Below, piece by piece: positions 1 through 13,060 of a stretch of 64,000 nucleotides of DNA. A model generated the notes under the pieces. It was not told the DNA's origin. It made no database searches and was given only the letters and a program-made list of their open reading frames with translations. Source of the stretch: Aestuariivivens marinum. GTDB lineage: Bacteria > Bacteroidota > Bacteroidia > Flavobacteriales > Flavobacteriaceae. The DNA lies in assembly GCF_022662175.1 (NCBI RefSeq), contig NZ_JAKMCR010000004.1, forward strand, positions 124,001-188,000. The letters are read 5' to 3'. Both the position numbers and the translations under genes were made by a program. How positions within the stretch are numbered: position 1 is the first letter of the stretch; each line of letters opens with the position of its first letter.

Positions 1-152
1 TTATTGGTAAAAGAACACCCTATGCATTATACCCATTTAACCTGTCTAAAGAAGTAAGGGCAAACAATGGGGCATCCATAAAGATTTATATGTCAAACAT
101 AGATGAAAAAGAGAGTGCAAGAGGAAAAGTGGTTTTAATACTTAAGGATTAA
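1..152 (+). CDS. C-terminal end of an unidentified protein (partial)
   Basis: An open frame enters from the left edge and stops with TAA at 150-152. About 49 residues are visible, beginning IGKRTPYALYPFNLSK and ending RGKVVLILKD. The alternating hydrophobic pattern would suit the last beta-sandwich domain of a secreted glycosidase, but no family can be named. The next gene starts 59 bases downstream on the same strand, so this is probably the previous member of the same operon. Confidence 0.55.
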   Translation, partial: IGKRTPYALYPFNLSKEVRANNGASIKIYMSNIDEKESARGKVVLILKD

Positions 153-211
153 AACATATTTTGAAAACCAAACGAATAATTAAATTCACATAAAAGGATA
201 AATCTATACAA

Positions 212-1804
212 ATGACAAGAGTACAATTGTTTAGTTTGTTATTTATCACCACATTATTTTTTCAAATGTGTAAGCCCAAGGATACATTGGTGATGAATCA
301 ACATAATAAGCACGTTTCAATTGAAGGGCAAAATTTCATTGATTCTTTAGGCAGGACTTTAACTCTACATGGCATTAGCGTGTGTAACAAAGACCCCAAA
401 ACCAACTATTTAGGACATATTACTCCCGAAGAATTTAAAATGTTTAAAGAATGGGGTTTTAATGTTATTAGATTGGGTATTATATGGGATGGTTTAGAAC
501 CAGAACCAGGAGTCTATAACCAGGAGTATCTTAAAGGGATAGATGACATGATCCAATGGGCAACCGACAATGATTTGTATGTTTTTCTGGATATGCACCA
601 AGATTTGTTTAGTGTCGATTTTAGTGATGGTGCGCCCTCTTGGGCTACAATAACCAATGATCTGCCACATCTTACAGGCGATGTTTGGAGTGAGGCTTAT
701 CTAATAAGCCCTGCCGTACAAACGGCATTTGATAATTTTTGGGCTAATACTCCTGCACCTGATGGTGTAGGCATCCAAGATCATTATTTAAACCTATGGA
801 AGTATTTGGCAGAACGCTACAAGGACAACACAAGAGTAATTGGTTTTGATGTGATGAACGAACCGTTTATGGGGTCAGAGGCCAATAAAATTACACCATT
901 GCTTTTAGAGTCCTATGCAAAATTGTTGGCTGAACAAACAGGAGAAGCCCCACCTTCATTGGAAGAAGTGATGCATTTGTGGAATACTAATAAAATGGAG
1001 GTTTTAGGATCGCTATCCGATAAAGAAACCTATAAAAAATGGTTGGATGTTATCTATGAGGTTAATGCAGTTTTTGAAAGAGGTACGTTGACTGCATTTT
1101 ACCAAAAAGCGAGAGATGAAATCCGTAAGGTTAATAAACACCATATTATTTTTACCGAGCACAGCTATTTCACCAACATGGGATTGGTAGGTGCACTTGG
1201 AGAAATTGTTGATGAAAATGGACAAAAAGACCCTTTAGTGGCTTATGCCGCGCATGGTTACGATTTAGTGGTCGATACCGATGCGCTTACTTTAGGAAGC
1301 AACGATCGTGTGGAACTCATTTTTGAGCGTATCGCACAAACCGGACAACGGTTAGAAGTGCCAGTTTTAATAGGTGAGTGGGGGGCTTTACATGGAAAGT
1401 CGCCTGAATTAATTCCAACAGCAAACTTTTTGCTCAACCAGTTTAATAAGCATGGCTTTAGCGATGCCTTTTGGGCTTATGGAAAATTTTTATTGGATGC
1501 CTCTTTTCTTGATGTGTTAAAGAAGCCATACCTTGTTGAAACTTCGGGGGTTTTGGAAAACTATAGTTTTGATTATGAGTTAGGAACCTTTAACTGCACT
1601 TGGCACGAAGATGAAGCAATTACAGCGCCAACACGAATTTATGTGTCTGATATAAGTAAGCTAAATAAAGATACCCTGCAATTGACCCCTGAAATTGAAG
1701 GGGTTTCTATAGAGGAAATGGAACATTCAAAGGCAGGTCATTTGGTTATTCCAGCAAGTGGAAAAAAATTGGAACGAAAACTCACATTTACTTTAATCAA
1801 ATGA
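212..1804 (+). CDS. GH5 family glycosidase, endoglycoceramidase-like, lipoprotein
   Basis: A 530-residue retaining glycosidase of the GH5 type. The TIM barrel spans about residues 35-440. The motif GFDVMNEPF places the acid/base at Glu217, and VLIGEWGAL places the nucleophile at Glu389. The conserved HQD at 129-131 and FTEHSYF at 314-320 fit the endoglycoceramidase branch. The last 90 residues look like the small beta-sandwich found at the C-terminus of that branch. The N-terminus (LFFITTLFFQMC-like, Cys20) is a loose Bacteroidota lipobox, so the enzyme is probably membrane anchored. The ATG at 212 precedes the signal peptide directly. Family-level assignment is firm. The real substrate (glycolipid or a polysaccharide linkage) cannot be read from the sequence. 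Confidence 0.8.
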   Translation: MTRVQLFSLLFITTLFFQMCKPKDTLVMNQHNKHVSIEGQNFIDSLGRTLTLHGISVCNKDPKTNYLGHITPEEFKMFKEWGFNVIRLGIIWDGLEPEPGVYNQEYLKGIDDMIQWATDNDLYVFLDMHQDLFSVDFSDGAPSWATITNDLPHLTGDVWSEAYLISPAVQTAFDNFWANTPAPDGVGIQDHYLNLWKYLAERYKDNTRVIGFDVMNEPFMGSEANKITPLLLESYAKLLAEQTGEAPPSLEEVMHLWNTNKMEVLGSLSDKETYKKWLDVIYEVNAVFERGTLTAFYQKARDEIRKVNKHHIIFTEHSYFTNMGLVGALGEIVDENGQKDPLVAYAAHGYDLVVDTDALTLGSNDRVELIFERIAQTGQRLEVPVLIGEWGALHGKSPELIPTANFLLNQFNKHGFSDAFWAYGKFLLDASFLDVLKKPYLVETSGVLENYSFDYELGTFNCTWHEDEAITAPTRIYVSDISKLNKDTLQLTPEIEGVSIEEMEHSKAGHLVIPASGKKLERKLTFTLIK

Positions 1805-1856
1805 TTATAAAAGGTAAAAACTTACCTAATAGAACAAAAAAATAAAAGAAGAGAAT

Positions 1857-4814
1857 ATGAAAGAATTAATGTCACGGCTAATTGCCCTTTCTATGGTAAT
1901 GTGTACTGCACAACAGATAATTGCACAAACTGAACTTAAATATAATGTTGCAGAAACCCCTTGGGAAGCTGGCTTTGGTAATCATAGGGCCATTGTTGAG
2001 GTTCCTAAAAACGCCGATGCCGTAAAACTTGATTTTAACTGGAGGCGTCATGATAAAAACCCTGCAGAGCGAAGGCTTTTGATTGTCAATGCAAAAACAG
2101 GAGATACCATATCAAACATACATAGGTTAATTGTAAACAATGAAACCTGCAAGTTAGTTTTTGGTCCCGTTGAGAAAGGAAGCTATTATTTTTATTATTT
2201 GCCCTTTAAACCAGATAAGGAATGGGGTTTTTACCGTTACGGATATCTTAAAAAAGAGGATATACCGAGTAAGCACTGGATGGAAGAAAACAAATTGGAG
2301 CAGTCCAAAAAATTGAAAAAACTACCAAAGGCAATTTGTACTGAAATTCAAGCCAGAACTGATTTCGATTCGTTTTATCCTATGGAAGTTATTGCTACTC
2401 AAGCCGAAGAGGAGCAGTTGACAAACAGTACGACATCTAACTATATTGCCATAGCAGAAGATAGAAAGTATCCCATTAAAATGCGCGATTATTTGCCTTT
2501 AAAATGGATTAAAGAAGACGTAACGCATCATTTTGAAGGTAAGGCTCTAAAAAACGAATACTACGCTTTTCAAATTGGCATTTATGCGGCTAAAACAGAT
2601 TTGGAAAATGTATCATTGGAATTTCACGATTTAAAATCCTCAAATAATAGTGTTATTCCGGCCAGTGCTTTTACCTGTTTTAATACCCATGGTGTGGATC
2701 CATACGGAACACCATTTATAAAACAGGTTAACGTTAATAAAGGTAAAATACAACCGTTATGGATTGGCACTGATATCTTAGCAACTACCAAATCGGGAGC
2801 GTATAAAGGGCATGTTACAATTAAGGCTGATAATCAACCCGATAAAACTATTGCCATCATATTACATGTTTCAGAAGAAACCATTGCCGATAGAGGTGAT
2901 AATGAACCGTGGAGACATTCGCGCTTACGTTGGTTGAATTCAACCATTGGATTGGATAATGAACCAACAAAACCCTACACGCCAATTACATTAATCGAGG
3001 AAAACAAACTTGGGCTATATGGTAAACAGGTTGCATTAAATGAGCAAGGTTTACCATCTGCTATAAATGTTTGGGATACTGAGATTTTAAATAATCCTAT
3101 ACGATATGTTTTGGAAGGAGACTCTCTAGTAAGTTCAAATGTTCACCAAACAAATATTGATTCTGGTATTTTTGAAAGGTCGGTTTCGGCCCACTCGGAA
3201 AATTTTGAGATTCAAACTACAAATACTATTGAGTTTGATGGTCATTTAACTTATAAAATAAAACTAACAGCTAAAGAGGATAGCGAGCTCAAAGATTTTA
3301 AATTAGAGATCCCTTTTCAATCCAGTATAGCGGAATATATGATGGGTATGGGATTACCGGGTACCTCAGTTCCTCAAAATCATTCAGCCAAATGGAAAGG
3401 ACCACATGATAGTTTTTGGGTGGGTAATACCTATGGCGGACTGCACGTCGAGTTAAGAGGTGGTAGTTATCATGGACCATTACTTAATCTTTATAAGCCT
3501 GAGCCTCCAGAAAGTTGGCACAATGGGGGTAAAGGAGGTTTTTCAATAGAGAAAGGCGATAATGAAACAACCGCAAGAATCTATTCTGGACAACGAAATT
3601 TTAAAAAAGGAGAAACTTTGGTTTTTGAATTGTCTTTTTTAATTACTCCTGTAAGACAGATAGATACTAAAGCGCAATTCGACAATAGATACTACCATAA
3701 TGGATTGGATCCTATGCCCAAAGATGATGAAATTACCGATGGTGTTAAGATCGTGAACCTGCATCATGCCAGCAAGTATAACCCTTATATTAATTATCCT
3801 TTTGTAGCAACAAAGGAAATGAAAAGCTTTGTAGACCAAATGCATGCTAAGGACTTAAAAGTGAAAATTTATTACACCATCAGGGAACTTACCAATTACA
3901 CCACTGAGATATGGGCATTACGTAGTTTGGGTAATGAAATTTTAGGAACAGGAAAAGGTGGGGGTTATCCGTGGTTACAAGAACATTTAGTGGACGATTA
4001 CCGTTGGCAGTGGTATTCACCACTTGAAAATGGTATTGATGCCTCTATTGTCAATGCACCAGGTGATTCACGTTGGTATAATTACTATTTAGAAGGATTG
4101 GCTTGGTTGGTTAAACATATAGATATTGACGGATTGTATCTGGATGATGTCTCTTACGATAGACGTATATTAAAACGTATGCGTAAAATTTTGGATAGAA
4201 CAAAGCCAGGGTGTATGATGGATTTACATTCCAATACAGGGTTTTCAAAAGGACCAGCAACACAATATACAGAGTTCTTTCCATATTTAGATAAACTGTG
4301 GTTTGGAGAGAGTTTTAGATACGATGAGATGCCTGCTGAAAATTGGTTGGTAGAGGTTTCGGGGATTCCATTCGGACATATGGGAGATATGTTACATGCT
4401 GGCGGAAACCCATGGCGTGGCATGGTGTATGGCATGACCGTACGCTACCCGTGGTTTACAGATGGCGTAACCTGCGACCCCAGACAAATCTGGAAAGTAT
4501 GGGACAGTTTTGGTATTGCCGATTCTAAAATGATTGGCTATTGGGAGAAACAACCTGTGGTAAGTACTAGTAATCCAGCGGTAAAGGCGACTGCTTATGT
4601 TAAAGAAGATAAAATGTTAATAGCTGTGGCAAGTTGGGCAAAAGAAGCGGTAAATGTAAAATTAAATATCGATTGGCAGGCCGTAGGTATAGATATGAGC
4701 AAAGTAAAAGTGAAAGCTCCTAAAATTGAAAATTTTCAACCAGAACAGCTGTTTTCTGTAGATGACGATCTTACAATAGATCCTACCAAAGGCTGGTTGC
4801 TAGTTGTTGAATAA
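1857..4814 (+). CDS. Large secreted GH123-like (DUF6067-type) glycosidase candidate
   Basis: A 985-residue protein with a signal peptide ending near IIAQ (residue 24). Residues 25-600 look like beta-sandwich modules. Residues 610-900 look like a TIM barrel with KIYYTIRELTNYTTEIWALR, then HIDIDGLYLDDVSYDR, DLHSNTGFSKGP and VTCDPRQIW. The DGLYLDD stretch carries the acidic residues expected at a barrel active site. The layout resembles uncharacterised Bacteroidota proteins annotated as glycoside hydrolase domain or GH123 N-terminal/DUF6067; that family name is from memory and tentative. It sits between the GH5 and GH95-like genes in the same operon, 52 bases after the GH5 stop. A glycan-active role is likely and the substrate is unknown. 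Confidence 0.6.
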   Translation: MKELMSRLIALSMVMCTAQQIIAQTELKYNVAETPWEAGFGNHRAIVEVPKNADAVKLDFNWRRHDKNPAERRLLIVNAKTGDTISNIHRLIVNNETCKLVFGPVEKGSYYFYYLPFKPDKEWGFYRYGYLKKEDIPSKHWMEENKLEQSKKLKKLPKAICTEIQARTDFDSFYPMEVIATQAEEEQLTNSTTSNYIAIAEDRKYPIKMRDYLPLKWIKEDVTHHFEGKALKNEYYAFQIGIYAAKTDLENVSLEFHDLKSSNNSVIPASAFTCFNTHGVDPYGTPFIKQVNVNKGKIQPLWIGTDILATTKSGAYKGHVTIKADNQPDKTIAIILHVSEETIADRGDNEPWRHSRLRWLNSTIGLDNEPTKPYTPITLIEENKLGLYGKQVALNEQGLPSAINVWDTEILNNPIRYVLEGDSLVSSNVHQTNIDSGIFERSVSAHSENFEIQTTNTIEFDGHLTYKIKLTAKEDSELKDFKLEIPFQSSIAEYMMGMGLPGTSVPQNHSAKWKGPHDSFWVGNTYGGLHVELRGGSYHGPLLNLYKPEPPESWHNGGKGGFSIEKGDNETTARIYSGQRNFKKGETLVFELSFLITPVRQIDTKAQFDNRYYHNGLDPMPKDDEITDGVKIVNLHHASKYNPYINYPFVATKEMKSFVDQMHAKDLKVKIYYTIRELTNYTTEIWALRSLGNEILGTGKGGGYPWLQEHLVDDYRWQWYSPLENGIDASIVNAPGDSRWYNYYLEGLAWLVKHIDIDGLYLDDVSYDRRILKRMRKILDRTKPGCMMDLHSNTGFSKGPATQYTEFFPYLDKLWFGESFRYDEMPAENWLVEVSGIPFGHMGDMLHAGGNPWRGMVYGMTVRYPWFTDGVTCDPRQIWKVWDSFGIADSKMIGYWEKQPVVSTSNPAVKATAYVKEDKMLIAVASWAKEAVNVKLNIDWQAVGIDMSKVKVKAPKIENFQPEQLFSVDDDLTIDPTKGWLLVVE

Positions 4815-4839
4815 TGATAAAATAATAAAGATAAAACAG

Positions 4840-7359
4840 GTGTTCAAAGATCAAATTAAATTAATTGTAATAGTCTGTTCAGTTTTTTACTTTCAAAATG
4901 TATTGGCACAGAACCCTATTTTTGAAGTAGATGCTTCTTATTTAACCAAACACGACATTGTTTATAAAACCCCTGCTTATGAAGGCTTCGAAGGGTTTCC
5001 TATTGGAAACGGGGATTTGGGAGGTATGGTTTGGAATACTAAAAATGGTATTGAAATCCAAATCAATAAAAATGATTTATTCGATCAACCTAATGCCGAA
5101 TCTGAAGCCACATTACGAGGAGGTGCAAGATTAAGCGTAGATCTTGGTGTTCCGGCATTCGAGTGGCTGTACCTTGATGATTTTGATAGTAGGCTATCGC
5201 TGAGAAATGCCAATGTTTCCATAGGTTCTAAAACACCATTTTCAGAAAATGAAATTAAGTCTTGGGTAGCTGTAAATAAAAATGTATGGATTGTTAATAT
5301 CAAGTCGAAATCAATAGAAGTAGAGGATAACTCCAAAATACGTGTCGGATTAGAACGTTGGGGTAGTCGTACCTTTGCAGGATGGTATGGTGGTTATTCC
5401 AAAAACACGAATATAGGTTTAGGTAATACTCAAACTAACGTTAAAGGTAGGGATATCATTTTAGAAGAAACTTTTAAAGGATTACAATTTACGGTAGCCT
5501 GTCGTATTTTGGGAGCAATAGCCAATCCTAATACAATAAGTGATAACCGGGTGGAACTTACAACCAATTCTAAAAACTCGCATGACCTAACGGTTATGGT
5601 ATCGCTAGTGACTTCAAATGAATCTAAGCACCCTACAAGTTCAGCTATTGCCTTATTGGACACTGTAGAACAACAAAGTATTTCAAAAGAAAAAGAAGAA
5701 CACCAACAGTGGTGGGCTGATTTTTGGAGTAAGTCTTTTGTGCATCTAGGTAACGATTATATAGAAAATCTTTACTATTTCCGCCGTTATTTAATGGCAA
5801 GTTCCTCTAGAGGAAAATACCCCGTAGTGTTCAATGGTGGTTTATGGACGTGGAATCACGATGTAAGAAACTGGGTAACGCCACACCATTGGAATACCCA
5901 ACAACAATATTGGGGACTGGCAGCACAAAACGATACAGAACTTATGCTGCCTTATATAAATACCTATTTTAGTTTGATGCCACAAGCCGAAAAACATGCC
6001 AAATTGCGTGGAGCTGATGATGCTATTTTGTGGAGTGAGGCCCATGACTTTTTCGGTAAAATGACCTTTTGGGACAGGGGAGATATGCTCAATAACTTTA
6101 CACCAGCGACACAAATAGCAGGCTTCTTTTGGGAGTACTATCAGTTTACTCAAGATAAACAATTTTTAAGAGATAAAGGCTATCCATTCTTAAAGAAAGC
6201 TGCTGAATTTTACGTAAAAAAACTACAATGGGATGCTGATAAAAAAGAATATTTTATCTATCCGTCGCAACCTTATGAAAGTCCGAGAACTCACGATTTA
6301 AAAAATCCCATTACCGATAGAAATATGATTATTTCTACTATGGATGCTTGTATTAAAGCGGCAAAAACACTTCATGTAGATAATAATAAAATAAAACAAT
6401 GGCAGCATATTATAGACCATATATGGCCTATCCCTTTTAGGGAAGAACCTGGCCTAGGTGAAATTATGCAATTGGCATACAATCCAGATGGGACTATTTA
6501 TCCCACGCCCGAGGTATATGGTAAATGGACCAATCATTTTAGTGGTAACACCTCGCTGGTATTTCCAGCAAATATAATTGGTTTGGAAGATAAGGGAAGT
6601 CGTGAATTTAATGCAGCTTCCAATGTAGTAAAACACCACGCTCCGGAAGTAAATGCTATTTCTCCTGATGCTATTGTGGCTGCGCGTTTGGGCTTGGGTA
6701 ATGTGGTGATGGATCGCATGCGAAATGGGGTCCGCAGGCTACAACATTTTCCTCAAGGCTTATTTTATAATATAGACCATTGGTATAACCTATCCATTTA
6801 TATGGACTCGGTGGCAAAACCAGATATAACCACCCAACGCGATTATATTTACGATGCAAGAGCGAAATACCCAAAAGGTCATCCAGCAAAACCTTTTATT
6901 CAAACAGGATTGGAAACTTTAAGCCATTACAGTGCAGCGGTTAATGAAATGTTGTTACAGAGTAATGAAGGAAAAATCAGGGTTTTTCCAGCAATTCCAG
7001 ACGAATGGGCTCCTGCTTTTAAATTAAGGGCAAGAGGCGCTTTTTTGGTTGCATCCGAGAAAAAGGAGAATGGTCAAGTTTCAGGAATTTGGATAAAAAG
7101 CTTGAAAGGAAACCATTGTAAAGTGGTTAACCCTTGGGAAGGATCGAAGGTAGAGGTGTATGCCGATAACCATTTAAGAACAAAAATAAAGCATCAAGAA
7201 AAGGATGGTATCATTCATTTTAAAACACAACCCGATTCGGCATATCTAATTATTTTAAAGGGTAGTGAATGGAATAAAAAAAGAATCTTTAAAAGTGATA
7301 AAAACAATGCACCTAAGCATTTTTTAGAAGCTACTTTAGGAAAAAGTAAAAATTTCTAA
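4840..7359 (+). CDS. Divergent GH95-like (alpha/alpha)6 glycosidase, secreted
   Basis: About 839 residues, read here from GTG at 4840. No in-frame ATG precedes the signal peptide; TTG at 4804 inside the previous gene is the other option. The peptide LIVIVCSVFYFQNVLAQ is a clear signal sequence. The N-terminal domain has EGFPIGNGDLGGMVW, the hallmark of the GH95 N-terminal super-sandwich. The segment MASSSRGKYPVVFNGGLW aligns with GH95 barrel helices, and the C-terminal IRVFPAIPDEW matches the usual IELLPALPDAW ending. The catalytic Asn pair of GH95 (HxNxN) reads HWNTQ here (H350, N352, Q354), and the Asp of DGN is replaced by Glu by my manual alignment. Glycosidase fold is well supported; fucosidase activity should not be assumed. 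Confidence 0.65.
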   Translation: MFKDQIKLIVIVCSVFYFQNVLAQNPIFEVDASYLTKHDIVYKTPAYEGFEGFPIGNGDLGGMVWNTKNGIEIQINKNDLFDQPNAESEATLRGGARLSVDLGVPAFEWLYLDDFDSRLSLRNANVSIGSKTPFSENEIKSWVAVNKNVWIVNIKSKSIEVEDNSKIRVGLERWGSRTFAGWYGGYSKNTNIGLGNTQTNVKGRDIILEETFKGLQFTVACRILGAIANPNTISDNRVELTTNSKNSHDLTVMVSLVTSNESKHPTSSAIALLDTVEQQSISKEKEEHQQWWADFWSKSFVHLGNDYIENLYYFRRYLMASSSRGKYPVVFNGGLWTWNHDVRNWVTPHHWNTQQQYWGLAAQNDTELMLPYINTYFSLMPQAEKHAKLRGADDAILWSEAHDFFGKMTFWDRGDMLNNFTPATQIAGFFWEYYQFTQDKQFLRDKGYPFLKKAAEFYVKKLQWDADKKEYFIYPSQPYESPRTHDLKNPITDRNMIISTMDACIKAAKTLHVDNNKIKQWQHIIDHIWPIPFREEPGLGEIMQLAYNPDGTIYPTPEVYGKWTNHFSGNTSLVFPANIIGLEDKGSREFNAASNVVKHHAPEVNAISPDAIVAARLGLGNVVMDRMRNGVRRLQHFPQGLFYNIDHWYNLSIYMDSVAKPDITTQRDYIYDARAKYPKGHPAKPFIQTGLETLSHYSAAVNEMLLQSNEGKIRVFPAIPDEWAPAFKLRARGAFLVASEKKENGQVSGIWIKSLKGNHCKVVNPWEGSKVEVYADNHLRTKIKHQEKDGIIHFKTQPDSAYLIILKGSEWNKKRIFKSDKNNAPKHFLEATLGKSKNF

Positions 7360-7387
7360 TTGTGAAATAATTTAAATTAAATTAACG

Positions 7388-9844
7388 ATGATGAGATATC
7401 TCATATTAATGTTATTGGCCTCACTTTTTGTGTCTTGTAAGACCAATACCAATATTGTATCCTTTAAGGGCACAGAAAGTAACGAGCCAGCTTCTACTTG
7501 GGAAGAAGCTATGGTAACAGGAAACGGTAATATGGGTGCTATGATGTACGGTAACCCTTTTAATGAAACCATCGTAGTGAACCATTGTGAAATGTTCTTG
7601 ACTCTAGGTACCAAAGAATTTGTTAAACATGCTGCTCCTTTTATGCCAGAGATAAAGGAAAAAGCCCTGGAAGCTGGTGTAAACGGCCCAACTGTGGCAC
7701 ATCAAATGTTACTTGAAAAAACAGGGCAAAAAATTGATTGGACAGATCCTTTTCACCCCGCATTTATATTTCATATCAATAACACAGAACGAGCTTATAA
7801 AAATTATCAATTAATAGAAAACTTTGCAACTGGCGAATTAAAAGTTTCTTGGGATGACAATGAGGGCCATTGGGAAAGAAAATTGTTTATTTCCAGACCA
7901 GACGATGTTATTGTTATGGAAATAACAGGCCCTAAGGGTAAAGTGGGAGGCTCGTTTTCTATGGAATTGACCCATGAATTGATACAAACAGAAATGGCAG
8001 TAGCACACGGAGAAATAAAAACGCACGCGACTTATGTACATGGCAAAGGAGGTTATGATAATGTGGTCAGAATCATTCCAAAAGGTGGGCAAATGATAAG
8101 TGATTCATCATCTGTTACGGTTTCACAAGCAGATAAAATTTTGGTTGTAATGCAAGTAGATAACTGGAAAACACCATTACCTGAATCGCAAAGTGAGGTA
8201 TGGGCCTACTCCCCTAAAAATCCAAAGTTTACAGGTGATTATTCCACTAATAAGCAAGAAGCTATTTTAAAGAAATTTGATGCTTTGGCTTCAGACTATC
8301 AAACTTTGCTTAAGCCTCATGCCCAAGCACATGGTGATTTGTTCCATAGAGTAAAACTAAATCTTAACGGCTCCCAAACTGAAACAGTGTCCTCACAAAC
8401 GCTATTACAGCAAGCGGCACAAAGCGGGCAATTGACTCCTGCATTGGCAGAGAAAATGTATGATGCCTGTAGATATTTAATTATATGTAGTACAGGAAAG
8501 AACCCTCCCAATTTACAAGGCATTTGGACAGGTACGTGGAAACCGGCATGGAGTGGAGATTATACCTTAGATTCTAACCTTCAATTGGAGGTTCAATCCA
8601 TTATGAGTAGCAATATGCCCGAACTCATGGAAAACTATTTTACACTTATAGAATCTTGGCTGGTAGACAGTCGCTTGAATGCTGAAAAATTCTATGGCTG
8701 TAGAGGCATTGTATCTAATCCAAGAGCATCAAACACCAATCTTTTATTGCATTGGGGCAGATGGCCAGGCGAACAATCCATTGGCACAATGGGATGGATG
8801 TTACACTTTTTTTATGATTACTATCAATTTACTGGAGACTCTGAATTTCTGAAAGATAGAGTAGTACCTTTATTAAAGGAGAATGCCTTGTTTTATGAAG
8901 ATTTTTTAAAGGATACCGAAGATGAGAATGGTAAGTATCAATTTTTCATCTCCTATTCACCTGAGCAAGACCATTATTTGTATGCCAATTCAACCTTCGA
9001 TATATCAGTTACTAAAGCCGTTTTAACCTATTTGATAAAATCATGTAAGCTTTTAAATATTGAGAAGGAAAACATCATAAAATGGCAAACGATGATAGAT
9101 AAATTGCCGGATTATATGATTAATGAAAAAGGTGAGCTTATGGAATGGGCTTCAGAGGGAACACAAGAAGTCTATAATCAGCGTCACCATTCCCATTTGT
9201 TACCGTTATACCAATTTTGTGAATTCGATATGGAATCCAATCCACAATTATGGGAAGCTTCTACAAAAGCTTTAGAAGGTAAAACAGAAAACTGGCTACA
9301 TAATAGGGAAAATGCGGATAGCAACCATATAACCCATGGTATGATGAACCAGGCTCAGGCAGCAGCACGTCTTGGAAAATCAGAGGTAGTATATGAAGTC
9401 CTCTCTCGACTGGCGACGGAACAATACATTTACCCTAGTTTTATGATGTCATACTGGCCAAATAAAAAAGGCTATGGTTTTGATCCTATAGGAACCATCC
9501 CAGATGTTATAAATAATGCCTTGGCATTTGCGTGGGAGGATGTTATAGATATCATTCCTGCCTTACCAAAAGAATGGTCAAAAGGAGCTATCAATAATAT
9601 ATTATTAAGAGGACAAGTTCAAATCGATGAACTGGCTTGGAATATGGAAATAGGCGAATTAAAATTGAAAATAACTTCCAAAATAGATAAAACGTTAACC
9701 ATAAGACTTCCCGAAAAATATGAGGTAGGTAATATAGAGTGTAGTGAGGGAGAAGTGAAACATATTCAAGGCGAATATAATAATAAGTGGAAAATAGAAC
9801 TATTTAAAAATAAGACAAAGGAACTTGTTTTTAGTCTCAAATAA
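7388..9844 (+). CDS. GH95-like glycosidase variant, lipoprotein
   Basis: An 818-residue lipoprotein: MMRYLILMLLASLFVSC has a lipobox with Cys17. TWEEAMVTGNGNMGAMMYG marks the GH95 N-terminal domain. The barrel contains NLQGIWTGTWKPAWSGDY and the likely general acid Glu526 in ISYSPEQDH. The C-terminus has the IIPALPKEW ending of the family. At the position of the catalytic HxNxN motif the sequence is TLDSN (Thr393, Asp395, Asn397), so the usual His is Thr and the first Asn is Asp. The downstream Asp (GFDPIG) aligns with the family DGN. The Thr may point to alpha-L-galactosidase rather than alpha-L-fucosidase activity, which is inference. It lies 28 bases after the preceding GH95-like gene. Confidence 0.7.
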   Translation: MMRYLILMLLASLFVSCKTNTNIVSFKGTESNEPASTWEEAMVTGNGNMGAMMYGNPFNETIVVNHCEMFLTLGTKEFVKHAAPFMPEIKEKALEAGVNGPTVAHQMLLEKTGQKIDWTDPFHPAFIFHINNTERAYKNYQLIENFATGELKVSWDDNEGHWERKLFISRPDDVIVMEITGPKGKVGGSFSMELTHELIQTEMAVAHGEIKTHATYVHGKGGYDNVVRIIPKGGQMISDSSSVTVSQADKILVVMQVDNWKTPLPESQSEVWAYSPKNPKFTGDYSTNKQEAILKKFDALASDYQTLLKPHAQAHGDLFHRVKLNLNGSQTETVSSQTLLQQAAQSGQLTPALAEKMYDACRYLIICSTGKNPPNLQGIWTGTWKPAWSGDYTLDSNLQLEVQSIMSSNMPELMENYFTLIESWLVDSRLNAEKFYGCRGIVSNPRASNTNLLLHWGRWPGEQSIGTMGWMLHFFYDYYQFTGDSEFLKDRVVPLLKENALFYEDFLKDTEDENGKYQFFISYSPEQDHYLYANSTFDISVTKAVLTYLIKSCKLLNIEKENIIKWQTMIDKLPDYMINEKGELMEWASEGTQEVYNQRHHSHLLPLYQFCEFDMESNPQLWEASTKALEGKTENWLHNRENADSNHITHGMMNQAQAAARLGKSEVVYEVLSRLATEQYIYPSFMMSYWPNKKGYGFDPIGTIPDVINNALAFAWEDVIDIIPALPKEWSKGAINNILLRGQVQIDELAWNMEIGELKLKITSKIDKTLTIRLPEKYEVGNIECSEGEVKHIQGEYNNKWKIELFKNKTKELVFSLK

Positions 9845-9857
9845 CTAAGAAGAATAA

Positions 9858-13055
<3,198 letters not shown>

Positions 13056-13060
13056 TTTAA

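Noticed and set aside
4154-4528. Open frames on both strands inside the GH123-like gene.
   Set aside because: No recognisable protein features, and they overlap a well-supported coding frame.
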